Source: Lachancea dasiensis
Lineage: Eukaryota; Ascomycota; Saccharomycetes; Saccharomycetales; Saccharomycetaceae
Length of the DNA: 64,000 nucleotides
NCBI GenBank assembly: GCA_900074725.1
Contig: LT598458.1
Coordinates: 496,001 to 560,000 of the forward strand
Direction: 5' to 3'
Position numbers and translations under genes: made by a program. The notes below the pieces were generated by a model. It saw only the letters and a list, made by a program, of their open reading frames with translations, was not told where the DNA came from and did not search any database. Numbering within the stretch: the first letter of the stretch is position 1; each line of letters starts with the position of its first letter. Below, piece after piece: positions 23,468 through 35,543 of this stretch.

Positions 23468-23848
23468 TGACGGAGCCGAATGAACTGCCGAACGTGGTGT
23501 GTTTGGGATCTTGATGCGCTAACTATTGTACCTTCCAATTCGGCCTTTTCCAACTGAGAATCTGAAAAATTGTCAATCCCTCGTGTAAACTGATCTCGAT
23601 TTATGAACTTTCAAACAACGTCAGGAAAATGGAAAGTGATACAAATGTAATAACTAGCGCCCATCATCGTACACCGGCTATTAGATTTGAAGAAGGAGCT
23701 GGCTGTGTTCCAATCAACAATCTGTGTTCTTTGAGAGGTTTTATTTGCCTTTGCTTATTCATTATATCATTTTCGTTCTATATTCTACTAACATTTCATC
23801 ATTATCATAGACTCTCATTATATAAACCGTAGTACAGAGAGAAAAGGC
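23468..23848. other. Intergenic region MRPS9 promoter / ADH 3' flank (381 bp)
   Basis: Both flanking genes are on the minus strand. A plus-strand 67-codon frame (23629-23832) with a hydrophobic middle is antisense to the ADH 3' flank and has no recognised similarity; its AT-rich composition explains the hydrophobic residues. I see nothing else. Confidence 0.5.
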
Positions 23849-24904
23849 TTATTTGGAGGTGTCAACAACGTATCTACCGACGATTAGACCCTTTTCCATC
23901 TTTTCGTACACTTCTGGCAATTCAGACAAACCACAAAGCTTGATTGGAGACTTGACCAAGCCACGGGCGAAGAAGTCCAAGGCTTCTCTTGTGTCAGCTC
24001 TGTTACCAACGTAGGAACCGGTAATGGAAGTAGATTTGACAACTTGGTTGAAAACGTCAGACTTGCACTTGGCGCCAGCTGGTAGACCGACTAGAACGAC
24101 GGTACCGTTGGCTCTGACGTATTCGGTAGACGCACCGATGGCGCCTTCGGAAACAGAAACATTAATGACACCGTGGGCACCACCGTTGGTGACCTTGACA
24201 ACGTCTTCGACAATGTTCTTGGAGGTGCGGAAGTCGATGAAAACCTCACCACCCAATTGTCTGAAAAGCTCTTCTTTTCCGTCACCACCGTCGATACCCA
24301 AGACACGGTAACCCATGGCCTTGGCGTATTGGATGGCCAAGGAACCAAGACCACCGCAGGCACCAGAGATGGCGACCCAGTCACCGGCTTGCAGACGGGC
24401 AGACTTTAGAGCCTTGTAAACGGTGACACCGGCACACAAGATTGGGGCAACTTCGGCCAAGTCAGTACCTTGAGGGATCTTGGCGGCTTGCACAGCGTCG
24501 GCGGTACAGTATTGTTGGAAGGAGCCGTCGTGGGTGTAACCAGACAAGTCGGCGTCGGCACAGTTGGACTCGTTACCCAACTCGCACGATTCACACGACA
24601 TGCAGGAGCCGTTCAACCACTTGACACCGGCGTAGTCGCCGATCTTCCAGTTTTTCACGTTTTCGCCCATGCCAACAACGACACCGGCACCCTCGTGGCC
24701 ACCAACAAGGGGCAACTTGACGGCCAAGGGCCAGTCACCCTTCCATGCGTGCAAATCAGTGTGGCACACACCGGAGTACTTGATGTTGATCAACAACTCG
24801 TTGGCCTTAGGAGTTGGAACGTCAATCTCCTTGTATTCCACAGGGCCGTTGTTCTCGTAGAAGACAGCAGCTTTTTGGGTTTTTGGAATTTGATGAGCAG
24901 ACAT
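23849..24904 (-). CDS. ADH1: Zinc alcohol dehydrogenase, cytosolic type
   Basis: Reduces acetaldehyde to ethanol with NADH, the last step of fermentation. The ATG at 24904 gives [17 protein letters not shown] and 351 residues (348 Adh1, 351 Adh5 in S. cerevisiae). Catalytic zinc ligands are the cysteine in [12 protein letters not shown] and the histidine in GGHEGAG; the structural zinc site is the four-cysteine loop [15 protein letters not shown]; the Rossmann motif [15 protein letters not shown] follows near residue 180. The frame remains open 31 codons upstream but without ATG, so a mitochondrial form from here is unsupported. Codon use is extremely biased, as for a very highly expressed gene. 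The place matches both YOL086C (ADH1) and YBR145W (ADH5), so this is their unduplicated counterpart. Confidence 0.95.
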   Translation of the reverse strand: MSAHQIPKTQKAAVFYENNGPVEYKEIDVPTPKANELLINIKYSGVCHTDLHAWKGDWPLAVKLPLVGGHEGAGVVVGMGENVKNWKIGDYAGVKWLNGSCMSCESCELGNESNCADADLSGYTHDGSFQQYCTADAVQAAKIPQGTDLAEVAPILCAGVTVYKALKSARLQAGDWVAISGACGGLGSLAIQYAKAMGYRVLGIDGGDGKEELFRQLGGEVFIDFRTSKNIVEDVVKVTNGGAHGVINVSVSEGAIGASTEYVRANGTVVLVGLPAGAKCKSDVFNQVVKSTSITGSYVGNRADTREALDFFARGLVKSPIKLCGLSELPEVYEKMEKGLIVGRYVVDTSK

Positions 24905-25039
24905 TTTTGATTTCGATTGAGATTGCTTAGTGTGGAAATCACTAGTGAGATTGAATTTGTATTGAATTCTGGTGATTGAAATACAAGCAACAAACAATCC
25001 AAACTGACTCCAATCGAAACAACAACCGTCCTTGCAGCG

Positions 25040-25047
25040 TATTTATA
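25040..25047 (-). promoter_or_regulatory. ADH1: TATA box of ADH
   Basis: The minus-strand word TATAAATA lies about 136 bases upstream of the ADH start codon, in the usual range for strongly expressed yeast genes. Confidence 0.65.
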
Positions 25048-26839
25048 CTTCGTGCCAACATCTCGAACCTCAACCCTTACCCGACTATTGCCACTGCTAT
25101 CAAATATCACCCGTTGGCGCCATAATACTCCAGAAATGGTTCGATGGGCGATTGAAGTGTTGTGGCCAGCTTTTTCCCTCGGTAGGTCCCGCGACCGCCG
25201 GTGAATCGACGACTCACCCGATGGCACGCGGAGTTTTTGCAACGAGCTCAACTGGCCTAGCGACGCATTCTTAGGCACGTTTAGAGAAGTTCGTGATTTT
25301 TCCATTCCCGCATGAACCGAAAATGGCACCATCGTCGCATGCCCGGTTGCTCAGAACCGTCGCGATGGATTCCCCAGAAGTCCATCAAATCGGAAGATAT
25401 TCACAAGTTTTTATTGCATAGAAGTCCTGTTTCCTAGTCGCATCTCCGGACATCACCAGATGGGACAACTGTTTTTAGGCCGTGTAGAGCAGAAAGTGGA
25501 AAAAAAAAACAAAAAAAAAAAGTTCAGCAGGATTTGAACTAGCAGTACTAACCGATCGGGCCCAAAACCATCACCTTCGGTGAGATGGCGACGGCGACCA
25601 GATTTCTGGATGCCCTTTGTAGTGAGCCAGGAAAGAGGATTGGCGGGCCCTGGCCAAGGCTGTAGAAGCCTGATGTAGAAGCTTGATGAAGAGAAAACGG
25701 GCGCTTCGTAGAGTAGGAGAGAGACGTTTTTGTCAGCTATTAAGGTTCTGTCATCTCGACGACACACAGGGGCCAGGGTTTTAGCTCAGCGCCAGCCATC
25801 ACTGTTGTTGGTTGGTGCTCGGTGCGCTCATATATACACTCTGTATGTAATTTGGTCGGTACACCTACAAGGTCAAACCACAGCCCCACTCTAGTGGTTA
25901 TCAGGACCCGCTTAGACATGGCAATACCCTGGGCGGTTTAACCACAAGGGTAGTGTCAAAGAACAGCTCCAGGCGCAAGGTGTACAAACAACAATTGAGG
26001 GACGGGGCTATGGAGTTTGCCAAAGACCCCGGAACATACCCGCCCAATACTGGATTGCAGGTTGAAATCAGCTCTGTAGGCGTAAAACATGTAAACACTC
26101 ACGTGAGAGCAGCCTTCCGTGACACGACAGAACTGAAGTAGGCCGGTGGACTGCGAGGGAAGTGATAGAGCAGCAGGAGGGAGAAAGAACGAGATATGAG
26201 AGAGGTCAAACGTGCTCCCACCGCTCCATCGGATGGGAGAGTTAAGAATATCGCTCGTTCGCGGCCCACGTGTTATTCACATGGTTCAGATAGAGCACAC
26301 GTCACGTGGTGCTGTGTGTCAATCTTGCACTGGCGATGGCAGCACTGGCAAAGCCCGGCCCTCCCTCCGGGGAGCGCGCACCACCATTTTCCTCTGGCGC
26401 CGTTGTTTGGTCCTGATCCACTGTCACTGCCATTTGCGTCCAGCTCCTTGCCTCATTGTCTGAGGACTTCTTGTCTTCCTGCGAAAAATAGTATGTCACC
26501 AGTTGTCGCACAACCTTTGGCAGTGAGCAGGGTAGGGAAAAACCAAAAAAAAACCCTCATGGTGTGTGCGGACCAGAAGATCTCGAGACTAAGGTTAAGT
26601 CCGGGTTTTGGTAGGGTACGTGGCATGTGGCTATGGAGTAGCCTGGTGGTATTGGGCCGCTCTCGCCTGACAAATATGGCGGGCTTTGCTGTTGCAGAAA
26701 CAAAATGGCACCATACTATACCACATTACGCACGAGGGCAGCAAATTCGAGGGTGTAAGTAACTAACTACCTGGTGGTTGAAAAAAAACCACACAGTCTA
26801 AAGGTTGTCTACCGTGCGAGCAGGAGGTGTCCATGAATG

Positions 26840-26847
26840 TATATAAA
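26840..26847 (+). promoter_or_regulatory. TDH: TATA box of TDH copy 1
   Basis: TATATAAA lies 125 bases upstream of the ATG at 26972, followed by a pyrimidine- and CA-rich leader typical of yeast glycolytic genes. Confidence 0.7.
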
Positions 26848-26899
26848 GGTGAGGAAATGGACCTTGGGAAACTGTAATTGTTGCTGATTTCGTTACTGA

Positions 26900-27927
<1,028 letters not shown>

Positions 27928-27947
27928 NNNNNNNNNNNNNNNNNNNN
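27928..27947. other. Assembly gap (20 N) inside the TDH locus
   Basis: Twenty undetermined bases. The sequence to the left ends at TDH codon 319 and the sequence to the right resumes at TDH codon 65, so the gap stands for missing sequence of unknown length and not for 20 real bases. It should contain at least the 3' end of copy 1 and the 5' end of copy 2 if the copies are real. Confidence 0.97.
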
Positions 27948-28754
<807 letters not shown>

Positions 28755-30573
28755 GCGTGATATAGAATTATATAGGAGCTTTTTTATTAACGAACTAATG
28801 ATTTTTGAACCAGGCGCGCGGTCTTTTGTTGACACGGCGAGGCGAATACTACACACGGTGGTATTCAATCTGGTATGCAGTGTAGCACCTGCTTTGTTAG
28901 ACACAGTTGTAGCACTACAGGCAGCGCGGCACCTGCTTTGTTAGACACAGTTGTAGCACTACAGTCAGCGCGGCACCTGCTTTGTTAGACACAGTTGTAG
29001 CACTACAGTCAGCGCGAGCTCAACCTCATAGCTGAACTGACCGACCAGGCCATGTAATCGCGGTTCCTCTGGTTTATCGATTGGTGGGCGCTATTTAGTA
29101 AGCTTATGCATCCTCGTGATGATCACTATGTACTAGTCTGACAACGCGTCGATGCTCATTTTCATGCAGCTCGACGCTATTTAAACTGTATTAGATCACA
29201 ACCATCTAGTAGCCCTAACAAACTGTTGGGCCAAATGCCGAAATCCCTATGCAACCTTTCCAGCAGCGAGCCCCTGCAGAGGTAAAAAGGGCGATGTCAG
29301 TATCTGCTTCTCCTCCAGCTTCAGTGTGGCCAGACTTATATAGTTGGGTAATTTAGTATATAACTCCGAACGCGCGTCTTAGCAGCGTCGAGGCAGTTTG
29401 CCAAGGGTATAACTATCAATATGGCGACTCAAAACGTGGCCAAATCGCGACTGATATTCTGATCGCCAGTGCGCTTCTCCGTCGCTCACGCTTGAGCTCG
29501 CATAAAAACGGATGGGATATTGCTATAGACGCTGCCAAAAATTGATTGCCAATACGTAAGTAGCTAGCAGTGATCTAGGGTCGATCAAAGTTGCTCGCTG
29601 AGACTGTGCTTCGCCAAGCATACCTAGGGTGTACATATCTGTAAAATGGCGGGATGAGGAGATTGTGGAGCGTGGACATACGGGGTGCAGGTTCAGCCAC
29701 ATCTCAATCAGCTACAAAAAAATCGAGGACAAGTGGCAGAAGCCTTGGCCTAGCGGAAGGTGTACCAACCAATGCTTAGGACCATCTTCCTCAAAGTTGA
29801 GCCACCACCTAAAAAAGGTCAGTTAAACATACACCGTACCTTGAGCTCACCAATTTTTATGACGCAAAATGACGTTGCGCCAGTCTAGACTAACGAGACA
29901 GAGCACACACACACACATCTTCCCTCATAGTAGAACGTGCTCAGCTGTATCACGAGGACCAAATTCATACATCGCCCCGTCACAGCGTGCCCAGCTTGAC
30001 TTATCCAGTCCTTTCTCCAGTCGTTCCAGGGGTTACCCGACCACAAACTAGCTGCACATTCCTGCACGTAAATGCAGACTCTGAGCCACGAAGTCGTGAC
30101 GTTATACTTCCATGCATCACCACCGACATTTTTTGAAAGCAAGCCCTCAAAGCGTTGACATCCAGAACTTTCTAGGGGAGCCACAAAAGCTTAGCGTAGC
30201 TTCCTCGTTCCAAGATATAACCTTTTTTTTTTCATGATTATTAAATAGCATCATCTCATCGAGTTTTGCTCATCTTGACGAACCCTATGAAAAAGGGTGG
30301 GTTGTTTATTTCAAGTTGAAAGCAGATATATATCGAGGTGTAAGATAGGAAATTTGTTTTAATAACATCTACCCTGTGAGCTCAGAATCCGGGACATTTG
30401 ATTAATTTTCCTATAATCCGAAAAACAGTTTTGGTGTTGGGAGTGTTGTTTATACTTCTCCTCTGCAAATACTAGCCTGGATAATACACCATTGTGAAAG
30501 CACTTTTTCAAGCGAACGAACCTTTTATCAACAAGCACCGCCGTAGTACTTTCTATCGAAGATCGTTGTAGCA
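28755..30573. other. Intergenic region TDH to PHM7 (1.8 kb)
   Basis: Holds the TDH 3' flank, three copies of a 44-base repeat (28886-29017, listed separately) and the PHM7 promoter. Short frames are scattered but none is convincing. I see no tRNA, snoRNA or centromere element. Confidence 0.6.
28886..29017 (+). repeat. 44-bp tandem repeat, three copies
   Basis: Copies begin at 28886, 28930 and 28974, each starting CACCTGCTTTGTTAGACACA and ending in CAGCGCG. The copies are nearly identical; the first has GGCAGC where the others have GTCAGC. The period of 44 is not divisible by three, consistent with a noncoding repeat. It begins about 130 bases after the TDH stop codon and could lie in its 3' untranslated region. 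Confidence 0.95.
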
Positions 30574-33468
30574 ATGGCGGACTCTTCACAGGCTTCGTCT
30601 TCGACGTCTGCCTTCGTAACGGCGCTTATCATCAACGGGATCATTGCGCTGGTGATGGTATTTCTTTTCTTGCGGCTCAGACCGCGGAATGAGCGCGTTT
30701 ACCAACCCCGGTCTATCAAGGATATCCTGACGATACGAGAAGAAGAGCGGACCGAGCCGGTTCCCTCCGGAAACTTCCAGTGGGTTCAGTTTTTGTTGAG
30801 CAGACCCCATTCATACATTATCCAGCACACAGGGTTAGACGGGTATCTGTTTCTGCGGTACATCGCAGTGTTTGGATCGCTGTCGTTACTGGGCTGTGTG
30901 ATTATCTTGCCAATTTTGCTGCCTGTGAATGCCACAAACGGTAACAACTATTCGGGGTTCGAGTTGCTGGCGTTTGCAAACGTCACAAACAAAAATCGCT
31001 TTTATGCGCACGTCTTTTTGTCGTGGATCTTTTTCGGTCTGGTCATCTATACGATTTACCGCGAGCTGTACTACTACGTTTCGCTGAGACACGCTGTGCA
31101 GACCAGTCCGCTGTACGACGGGCTCATCTCCTCCAGAACCGTGATGCTAACGGATCTTTCCTCGAGTCTTCGCAATGAATCTGAGATCCAACGCCGGTTC
31201 CAGAACTGCACCAGGGTAGTCTTCGCACACGACAATACAAAGTTGCAGAAGCTGGTCCAGGAGCGCACAAAGCTGGCTTCCAAATACGAAGGGGCCATGA
31301 ACAAAGTAATCAGAAAGTCTTTGAAAATTAGACGAAAGGCCGAAAAGAAGGGCAAGCTCGAGGAGCTCTTAGGAAGCAAGCCCGAAGACGATCTGCAAAC
31401 CTACATTCCACAAAATAAGAGACCCACTCACCGCCTGGGTAAGGTGCCCCTTCCCATCATTGGTGGTAAGAAGGTCGACACTTTGGAGTACTGCAGCAAG
31501 CGCATCGGCGAGTTAAACGATGAGATCAAAGACGAACAGTCGTCGTGGGACACCCGCGACAAAGTTGGCGCGTGTTTCATGGAGTTCAAAGGTCAACTCG
31601 ATGCCCAAAGAGCATTCCAATCCGTGCAATACATTTTGGACAAAGGTTCTTACGACAAGTGTTTGGTGGGGGTTTCTCCGGAAGACATTAACTGGAGTGC
31701 CCTCGGTATGTCGAAGTCACTAAGAAAATCCAAGCGTGGCGTCGCTAACACCGTGCTTACTTTGATGATCATTTTCTGGGCAATCCCTGTTGCTCTCGTT
31801 GGGTTCATATCCAACATTAATTTCTTGATCAGTGAGCTGCACTTTTTAAAGTTCATCAACAACTTACCAGATGTCCTTTTGGGACTGATCACTGCAATGT
31901 TGCCCACTGTCGCCCTAGCAATTTTGATGTCATTGGTGCCAGTCTTTATCAAAAAACTGGGCAAACTCAGTGGTTGCAGCAGTGTACAGGAACAAGAATT
32001 GTATTGCCAGGCTTGGTATTACGCCTTTATGGTTGTTCAGGTTTTTATAGTGGTGACTTTGGCATCATCTGCTTCCTCCACAGTATCCGCTATTATCGAA
32101 GACCCGTCTTCTGCGATGACACTGCTGTCTCAAAATCTACCAAAGGCATCCAACTTCTACATTGCCTATTTCTTACTAATTGGTTTAACGTTCTCCAGCG
32201 GTGCACTTTTGCAAGTTGTGGCTTTGATTCTCAGTAAAATTTTGGGACGTATTCTCGACTCAACACCTAGGCAGAAATGGAATCGTTATAACACCCTGGG
32301 GAAACCAAGTTGGGGTGTTATGTTTCCTAGCATCGAATTTATGGTCTGTATCCTAATTTGTTACTCCATCATCGCGCCCATCTTACTGATCTTCGCGACC
32401 TTCTCTTTGGGCTTGTTTTACCTCGCTCACACCTACAACCTGAACTATGTTCTAGGGTTCTCATTCGATATGAAGGGAAGAAGCTACTCCAGGGCTCTGT
32501 TCCAAGCATTTCTCGGCCTGTATTTGTCTGAAATATGTTTACTTGGACTCTTCATCATGGCCAAAACTTGGGGTCCGTTGGTTATCGAAGCCGTATTCAT
32601 CGTGTTCACCGTGCTTTGTCACTTATATTTCCAAAGAAGGTTCATTCCACTGTTTGAAGCCGTTCCTTTAAGTGCAATTACATACGCAAGAGGTGAAAGT
32701 ACCCATTTCTACGCTGCAAAAGACCAAGGTTTGAGTGAGATCAAGGGCACCGGCAAAAAACTCAAACAGGAACTCGATGAGAGTGAAACCGGTGGTGCTA
32801 TTCAGCCAGCAACTTCAGCGGATTTGAAAAAAGCTGGTATTCTTTCTGACGAAGACGGCTACGCTGAAAAGGAATCGTACAGCGAACAGAAGCGCCAATC
32901 TTCCAGCATCAGCAAAGCAAACACTAATCAAGATGAGCCCAACTTCGTCCCTGAGAATGAAGAATTCCACAAATATAATTATAAGGACGTCGAGGGTCTG
33001 GACACTAGCAACAACGCCCACCAATCCGTCGATGCCAATGGCGCCGTTGTTACCAATGCTGACGCAGGAAATGTCTTTTCTGACGCCCAAGCGGTGACCA
33101 AAGATCCGGCTGCCTTCCCACCAAACAAAAAACTCCCCTCGAGCCTGAAAGAAAGACTTGAGAATTTTTTCATGCCGCACAAATGCTACGAGTTTGCTGA
33201 AGTGCGTAGAAGTCTTCCATATGTGTTAAACACTTGCGTGAAATATGACCAGGACTTTTTGGAGACTGCCTATGCAGACCCCAGCGTATCCGATCCTGCG
33301 CCCAAACTCTGGTTGGCTCGTGATCCATTGGGATTGTCGACTCAACAAATTTCTCTAGCCAGAACCCACGGCGTAGATGTGAGTGACGAGTTCACCGGTT
33401 ACGATGAAAAGAGCAGAGCGACTTTCTCCTTCCACCCTCCAGACTTTGAGCCAGTCGCGAAACGCTAA
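30574..33468 (+). CDS. PHM7: Osmosensitive channel-like membrane protein (CSC1/TMEM63, Phm7 type)
   Basis: Member of the DUF221/RSN1 family related to hyperosmolality-gated cation channels. The 964-residue product (991 in S. cerevisiae Phm7) has an N-terminal membrane segment at about 13-34, two more near 90-115 and 145-165, a large cytosolic domain (about 190-385) with RRFQNCTRVVF and MEFKGQLDAQRAFQ, a cluster of seven to eight membrane segments between about 390 and 700, and a charged cytosolic tail. Residues about 860-950 (FMPHKCYEFAEVRRSLPYV) match the Phm7 C-terminal extension seen in fungal members. Start is ATG. The neighbour is the ATG19/34-like gene, as at YOL084W/YOL083W. Function in this yeast is inferred; Phm7 itself is poorly characterised. 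Confidence 0.93.
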   Translation: MADSSQASSSTSAFVTALIINGIIALVMVFLFLRLRPRNERVYQPRSIKDILTIREEERTEPVPSGNFQWVQFLLSRPHSYIIQHTGLDGYLFLRYIAVFGSLSLLGCVIILPILLPVNATNGNNYSGFELLAFANVTNKNRFYAHVFLSWIFFGLVIYTIYRELYYYVSLRHAVQTSPLYDGLISSRTVMLTDLSSSLRNESEIQRRFQNCTRVVFAHDNTKLQKLVQERTKLASKYEGAMNKVIRKSLKIRRKAEKKGKLEELLGSKPEDDLQTYIPQNKRPTHRLGKVPLPIIGGKKVDTLEYCSKRIGELNDEIKDEQSSWDTRDKVGACFMEFKGQLDAQRAFQSVQYILDKGSYDKCLVGVSPEDINWSALGMSKSLRKSKRGVANTVLTLMIIFWAIPVALVGFISNINFLISELHFLKFINNLPDVLLGLITAMLPTVALAILMSLVPVFIKKLGKLSGCSSVQEQELYCQAWYYAFMVVQVFIVVTLASSASSTVSAIIEDPSSAMTLLSQNLPKASNFYIAYFLLIGLTFSSGALLQVVALILSKILGRILDSTPRQKWNRYNTLGKPSWGVMFPSIEFMVCILICYSIIAPILLIFATFSLGLFYLAHTYNLNYVLGFSFDMKGRSYSRALFQAFLGLYLSEICLLGLFIMAKTWGPLVIEAVFIVFTVLCHLYFQRRFIPLFEAVPLSAITYARGESTHFYAAKDQGLSEIKGTGKKLKQELDESETGGAIQPATSADLKKAGILSDEDGYAEKESYSEQKRQSSSISKANTNQDEPNFVPENEEFHKYNYKDVEGLDTSNNAHQSVDANGAVVTNADAGNVFSDAQAVTKDPAAFPPNKKLPSSLKERLENFFMPHKCYEFAEVRRSLPYVLNTCVKYDQDFLETAYADPSVSDPAPKLWLARDPLGLSTQQISLARTHGVDVSDEFTGYDEKSRATFSFHPPDFEPVAKR

Positions 33469-33905
33469 CTGTTTCCGTCTATGCACTATCTACTAAACTA
33501 CAGTGACGATTACCGATAATTTTTGAACCTACGTATTCTATGTTTCGATCTGATAGCTTTATCAGCTCCTTTAATCCTGCTTTATTTTATAATCATTCAA
33601 TAGGAGATAAAACGGATTCTGTCTTAGCATTTGCATGTGTACTAGGCGTTGTTTGAATGCTTAGTGACAGATTTCTGATACACGAGCAATATGGACGTTC
33701 AATATGAGGTCTTAATTTTCCCCCTACTCCCTTATATATAAGGGCAGAAAGATAACGAGAAATTGGAGGTTGGCCTGAATGCCTTTGCTGAAATCAAACC
33801 CAGAAGCCAGATTGCGAACAGTGCATAGGTTCCTTCAGTACTTATTAGAAAGTTATTAAGACCCAGTAATTTTGTGTGTCGAGACTAGGCAAATACATCG
33901 AGATC
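33469..33905 (+). promoter_or_regulatory. Promoter of the Atg19/Nbr1-like gene
   Basis: A palindromic TATA word TTATATATAA lies at 33732-33741, preceded directly by CCCCT (33721-33725), the core of a stress response element recognised by Msn2/Msn4. A stress-inducible autophagy receptor would fit, but a five-base motif is weak evidence. No gene is seen in the interval. Confidence 0.4.
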
Positions 33906-35543
33906 ATGGAGACAAAAAAGTCGTTCAGCCTGTATCCGCTGCACTTGGAATGGGACGCAGAATCGGAAGGTCGGTATTTCAGGGTGAATCCTTTTTCCAT
34001 CTGCAAAGAATATCTGAATGAACTAATTTTCGCGGAGTGTGGTTTGGCGAACGCTGTGGAGTCCGGAGCATTATCCTATGAGTACGCCGGCGCCGAGGGC
34101 CCTAGGTTAGAAGTTTTAAGAACCTCAGAGGACGTAGTGGTGTTTAGAAGGTGGTTTGAAATGCAGCATGCAGCCAAGCTCAATGTGAATCGTCCGGCAG
34201 CGACTTATAGTGCATTTAGTGCTGGCACTGGTGATGGTCGCGGTGCAACGTCGGAAGTGAGGCCTAGTGGTACAGAGACTTCTTACGTTTCCATTCCCAC
34301 CGATCAATTGGAAGCGTTGATCAATTCCATCCGGCAGTTGGAAATTTCACTAAAAAATGGTGAGGATATTAAAAATAACGATTCCGATTGTGCCGACGCA
34401 CATGCTGCTACTGCATATGCAGATCCCCACTGCGATGCTCTGCACGAAGACGTGATATGCGACGGCTGCCACCCCGAAAACATAAACACCAGTGGACTCA
34501 CATCCACCCGCTCTCCGGAAATGCCGTTTATCAAGGGTCCCAGATACAAATGTTTATACTGCTTCAACTATGATTTATGTGCAGCGTGCGTGCAAAACGG
34601 CGTGGAAACTGAAACCCACAAGCGATACCACAATATGATGAAAGTTAATACTCCCGATTCTGACATCAACAGATTATGGGCAGGATTCAATGACCGGCTG
34701 CACGGCCAGACTTACGTGAGCCAGCAGTCCTTAAGAAGCCCAATGGTAGTACAGCCAGCTCACTTCAATGTCAGCAGTACTGCCAAAGATATTGTCATCG
34801 ACATCCCAGAGCGTAGTTCTAAGGTTTTTGATTTTTTTTCGAATGTTCAATCGGAAAGCGACTTGGCAGCGCTCGTCGGTGACCATGAGAAATATCAGCT
34901 ACTTTTGTCGAAGTTGGAAGGAGACGAGGAAAAATTAACTCAGCTCGTCGAGACGCACCTCGATACAAAGGCCACTTCGAAGAACTTGATAACATCATTG
35001 GACGCCTCTGTTGAGACTGCTCACGACGCGGATAATTTGATTGAGGTTGAGATGAGCAAGCGTGAACATGTCATTTCCTTCAAACTATTGAACAAGGGCC
35101 CTGATTCGGTGTGCAATGGTTTGAAGCTTGTATTCCGCTATTTTGAGGCTAATTCTGCAGTTCCAATCAAGTGCACGCTCCACATGGGGCCCCACGAATT
35201 TCAGCGGGATCACTATAAGACTTTAAACTTTAACTGCCGTGGACTAATTGACTACTTTTCGATGGCCAACACCTGCCAAATCGATTTAGTCGATCATGAC
35301 GACCAGGTCGTTTTCACAGGTATTTCTCGAGGGGGATCCAGGCTTCTGCTCAGGCCACCTATGATGATAGGAATACAGGAGTCGGTATATTCCGAGGCAC
35401 GTGAATCACACGATTTAGAGACCGGGTCGCAGGACGATCGCGACGACAGAGATATAATCAGCAACACAATGACCAACGAGGATACCAAGGATTCGGAGCT
35501 CGAGGATTATGACTTTCTCAGCGACAGCGATATTGATACTTGA
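33906..35543 (+). CDS. ATG19: Selective-autophagy receptor, Atg19/Atg34/Nbr1-like with ZZ finger
   Basis: The frame is open from a GTG at 33876; the first ATG at 33906 gives METKKSFSLY and 545 residues, longer than S. cerevisiae Atg19 (415) or Atg34 (412). A short helical segment near 135-155 may be coiled coil. Residues about 178-245 form a ZZ-type zinc finger: HEDVICDGC, then YKCLYCFNYDLCAACVQ and histidines in ETHKRYHNM. Residues about 375-500 resemble the beta-sandwich cargo-binding domain of Atg19/Nbr1. The acidic tail contains YDFL near 533-536, a plausible Atg8-interacting motif (aromatic-x-x-aliphatic). Atg19 and Atg34 carry aminopeptidase I and alpha-mannosidase to the vacuole in the Cvt pathway. 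The place next to PHM7 matches YOL083W/YOL082W. Cargo in this species is unknown. Confidence 0.85.
   Translation: METKKSFSLYPLHLEWDAESEGRYFRVNPFSICKEYLNELIFAECGLANAVESGALSYEYAGAEGPRLEVLRTSEDVVVFRRWFEMQHAAKLNVNRPAATYSAFSAGTGDGRGATSEVRPSGTETSYVSIPTDQLEALINSIRQLEISLKNGEDIKNNDSDCADAHAATAYADPHCDALHEDVICDGCHPENINTSGLTSTRSPEMPFIKGPRYKCLYCFNYDLCAACVQNGVETETHKRYHNMMKVNTPDSDINRLWAGFNDRLHGQTYVSQQSLRSPMVVQPAHFNVSSTAKDIVIDIPERSSKVFDFFSNVQSESDLAALVGDHEKYQLLLSKLEGDEEKLTQLVETHLDTKATSKNLITSLDASVETAHDADNLIEVEMSKREHVISFKLLNKGPDSVCNGLKLVFRYFEANSAVPIKCTLHMGPHEFQRDHYKTLNFNCRGLIDYFSMANTCQIDLVDHDDQVVFTGISRGGSRLLLRPPMMIGIQESVYSEARESHDLETGSQDDRDDRDIISNTMTNEDTKDSELEDYDFLSDSDIDT

Noticed and set aside
23629-23832. 67-codon plus-strand frame with hydrophobic middle between MRPS9 and ADH
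   Set aside because: It is antisense to the ADH 3' flank, and the hydrophobic stretch reflects T-rich sequence. No family recognised.
24905-24997. In-frame 31-codon extension upstream of ADH that could be a mitochondrial presequence
   Set aside because: It begins with TTG, contains no ATG, and its composition is that of an AT-rich leader. The ATG at 24904 aligns with the cytosolic enzyme starts. Non-AUG initiation is possible in yeast but nothing here supports it.
26301-26308. GTCACGTG as centromere element CDEI
   Set aside because: No AT-rich CDEII-like segment and no CDEIII (TTCCGAA core) lies within 200 bases; the surroundings are GC-rich promoter sequence. A Cbf1-type promoter site is the simpler reading.
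26196-26762. ATG-initiated 188-codon plus-strand frame in the TDH promoter region
   Set aside because: Composition is rich in Trp, His, Arg, Pro and Ser without domain-like patterns, it overlaps E-boxes, and GC-rich promoter sequence explains the lack of stops.
30410-30430. ATAATCCGAAAAACAG as a CDEIII core upstream of PHM7
   Set aside because: The core lacks the TT before CCGAA, no CDEI is found at the expected distance, and the left flank is not the required AT-rich block.
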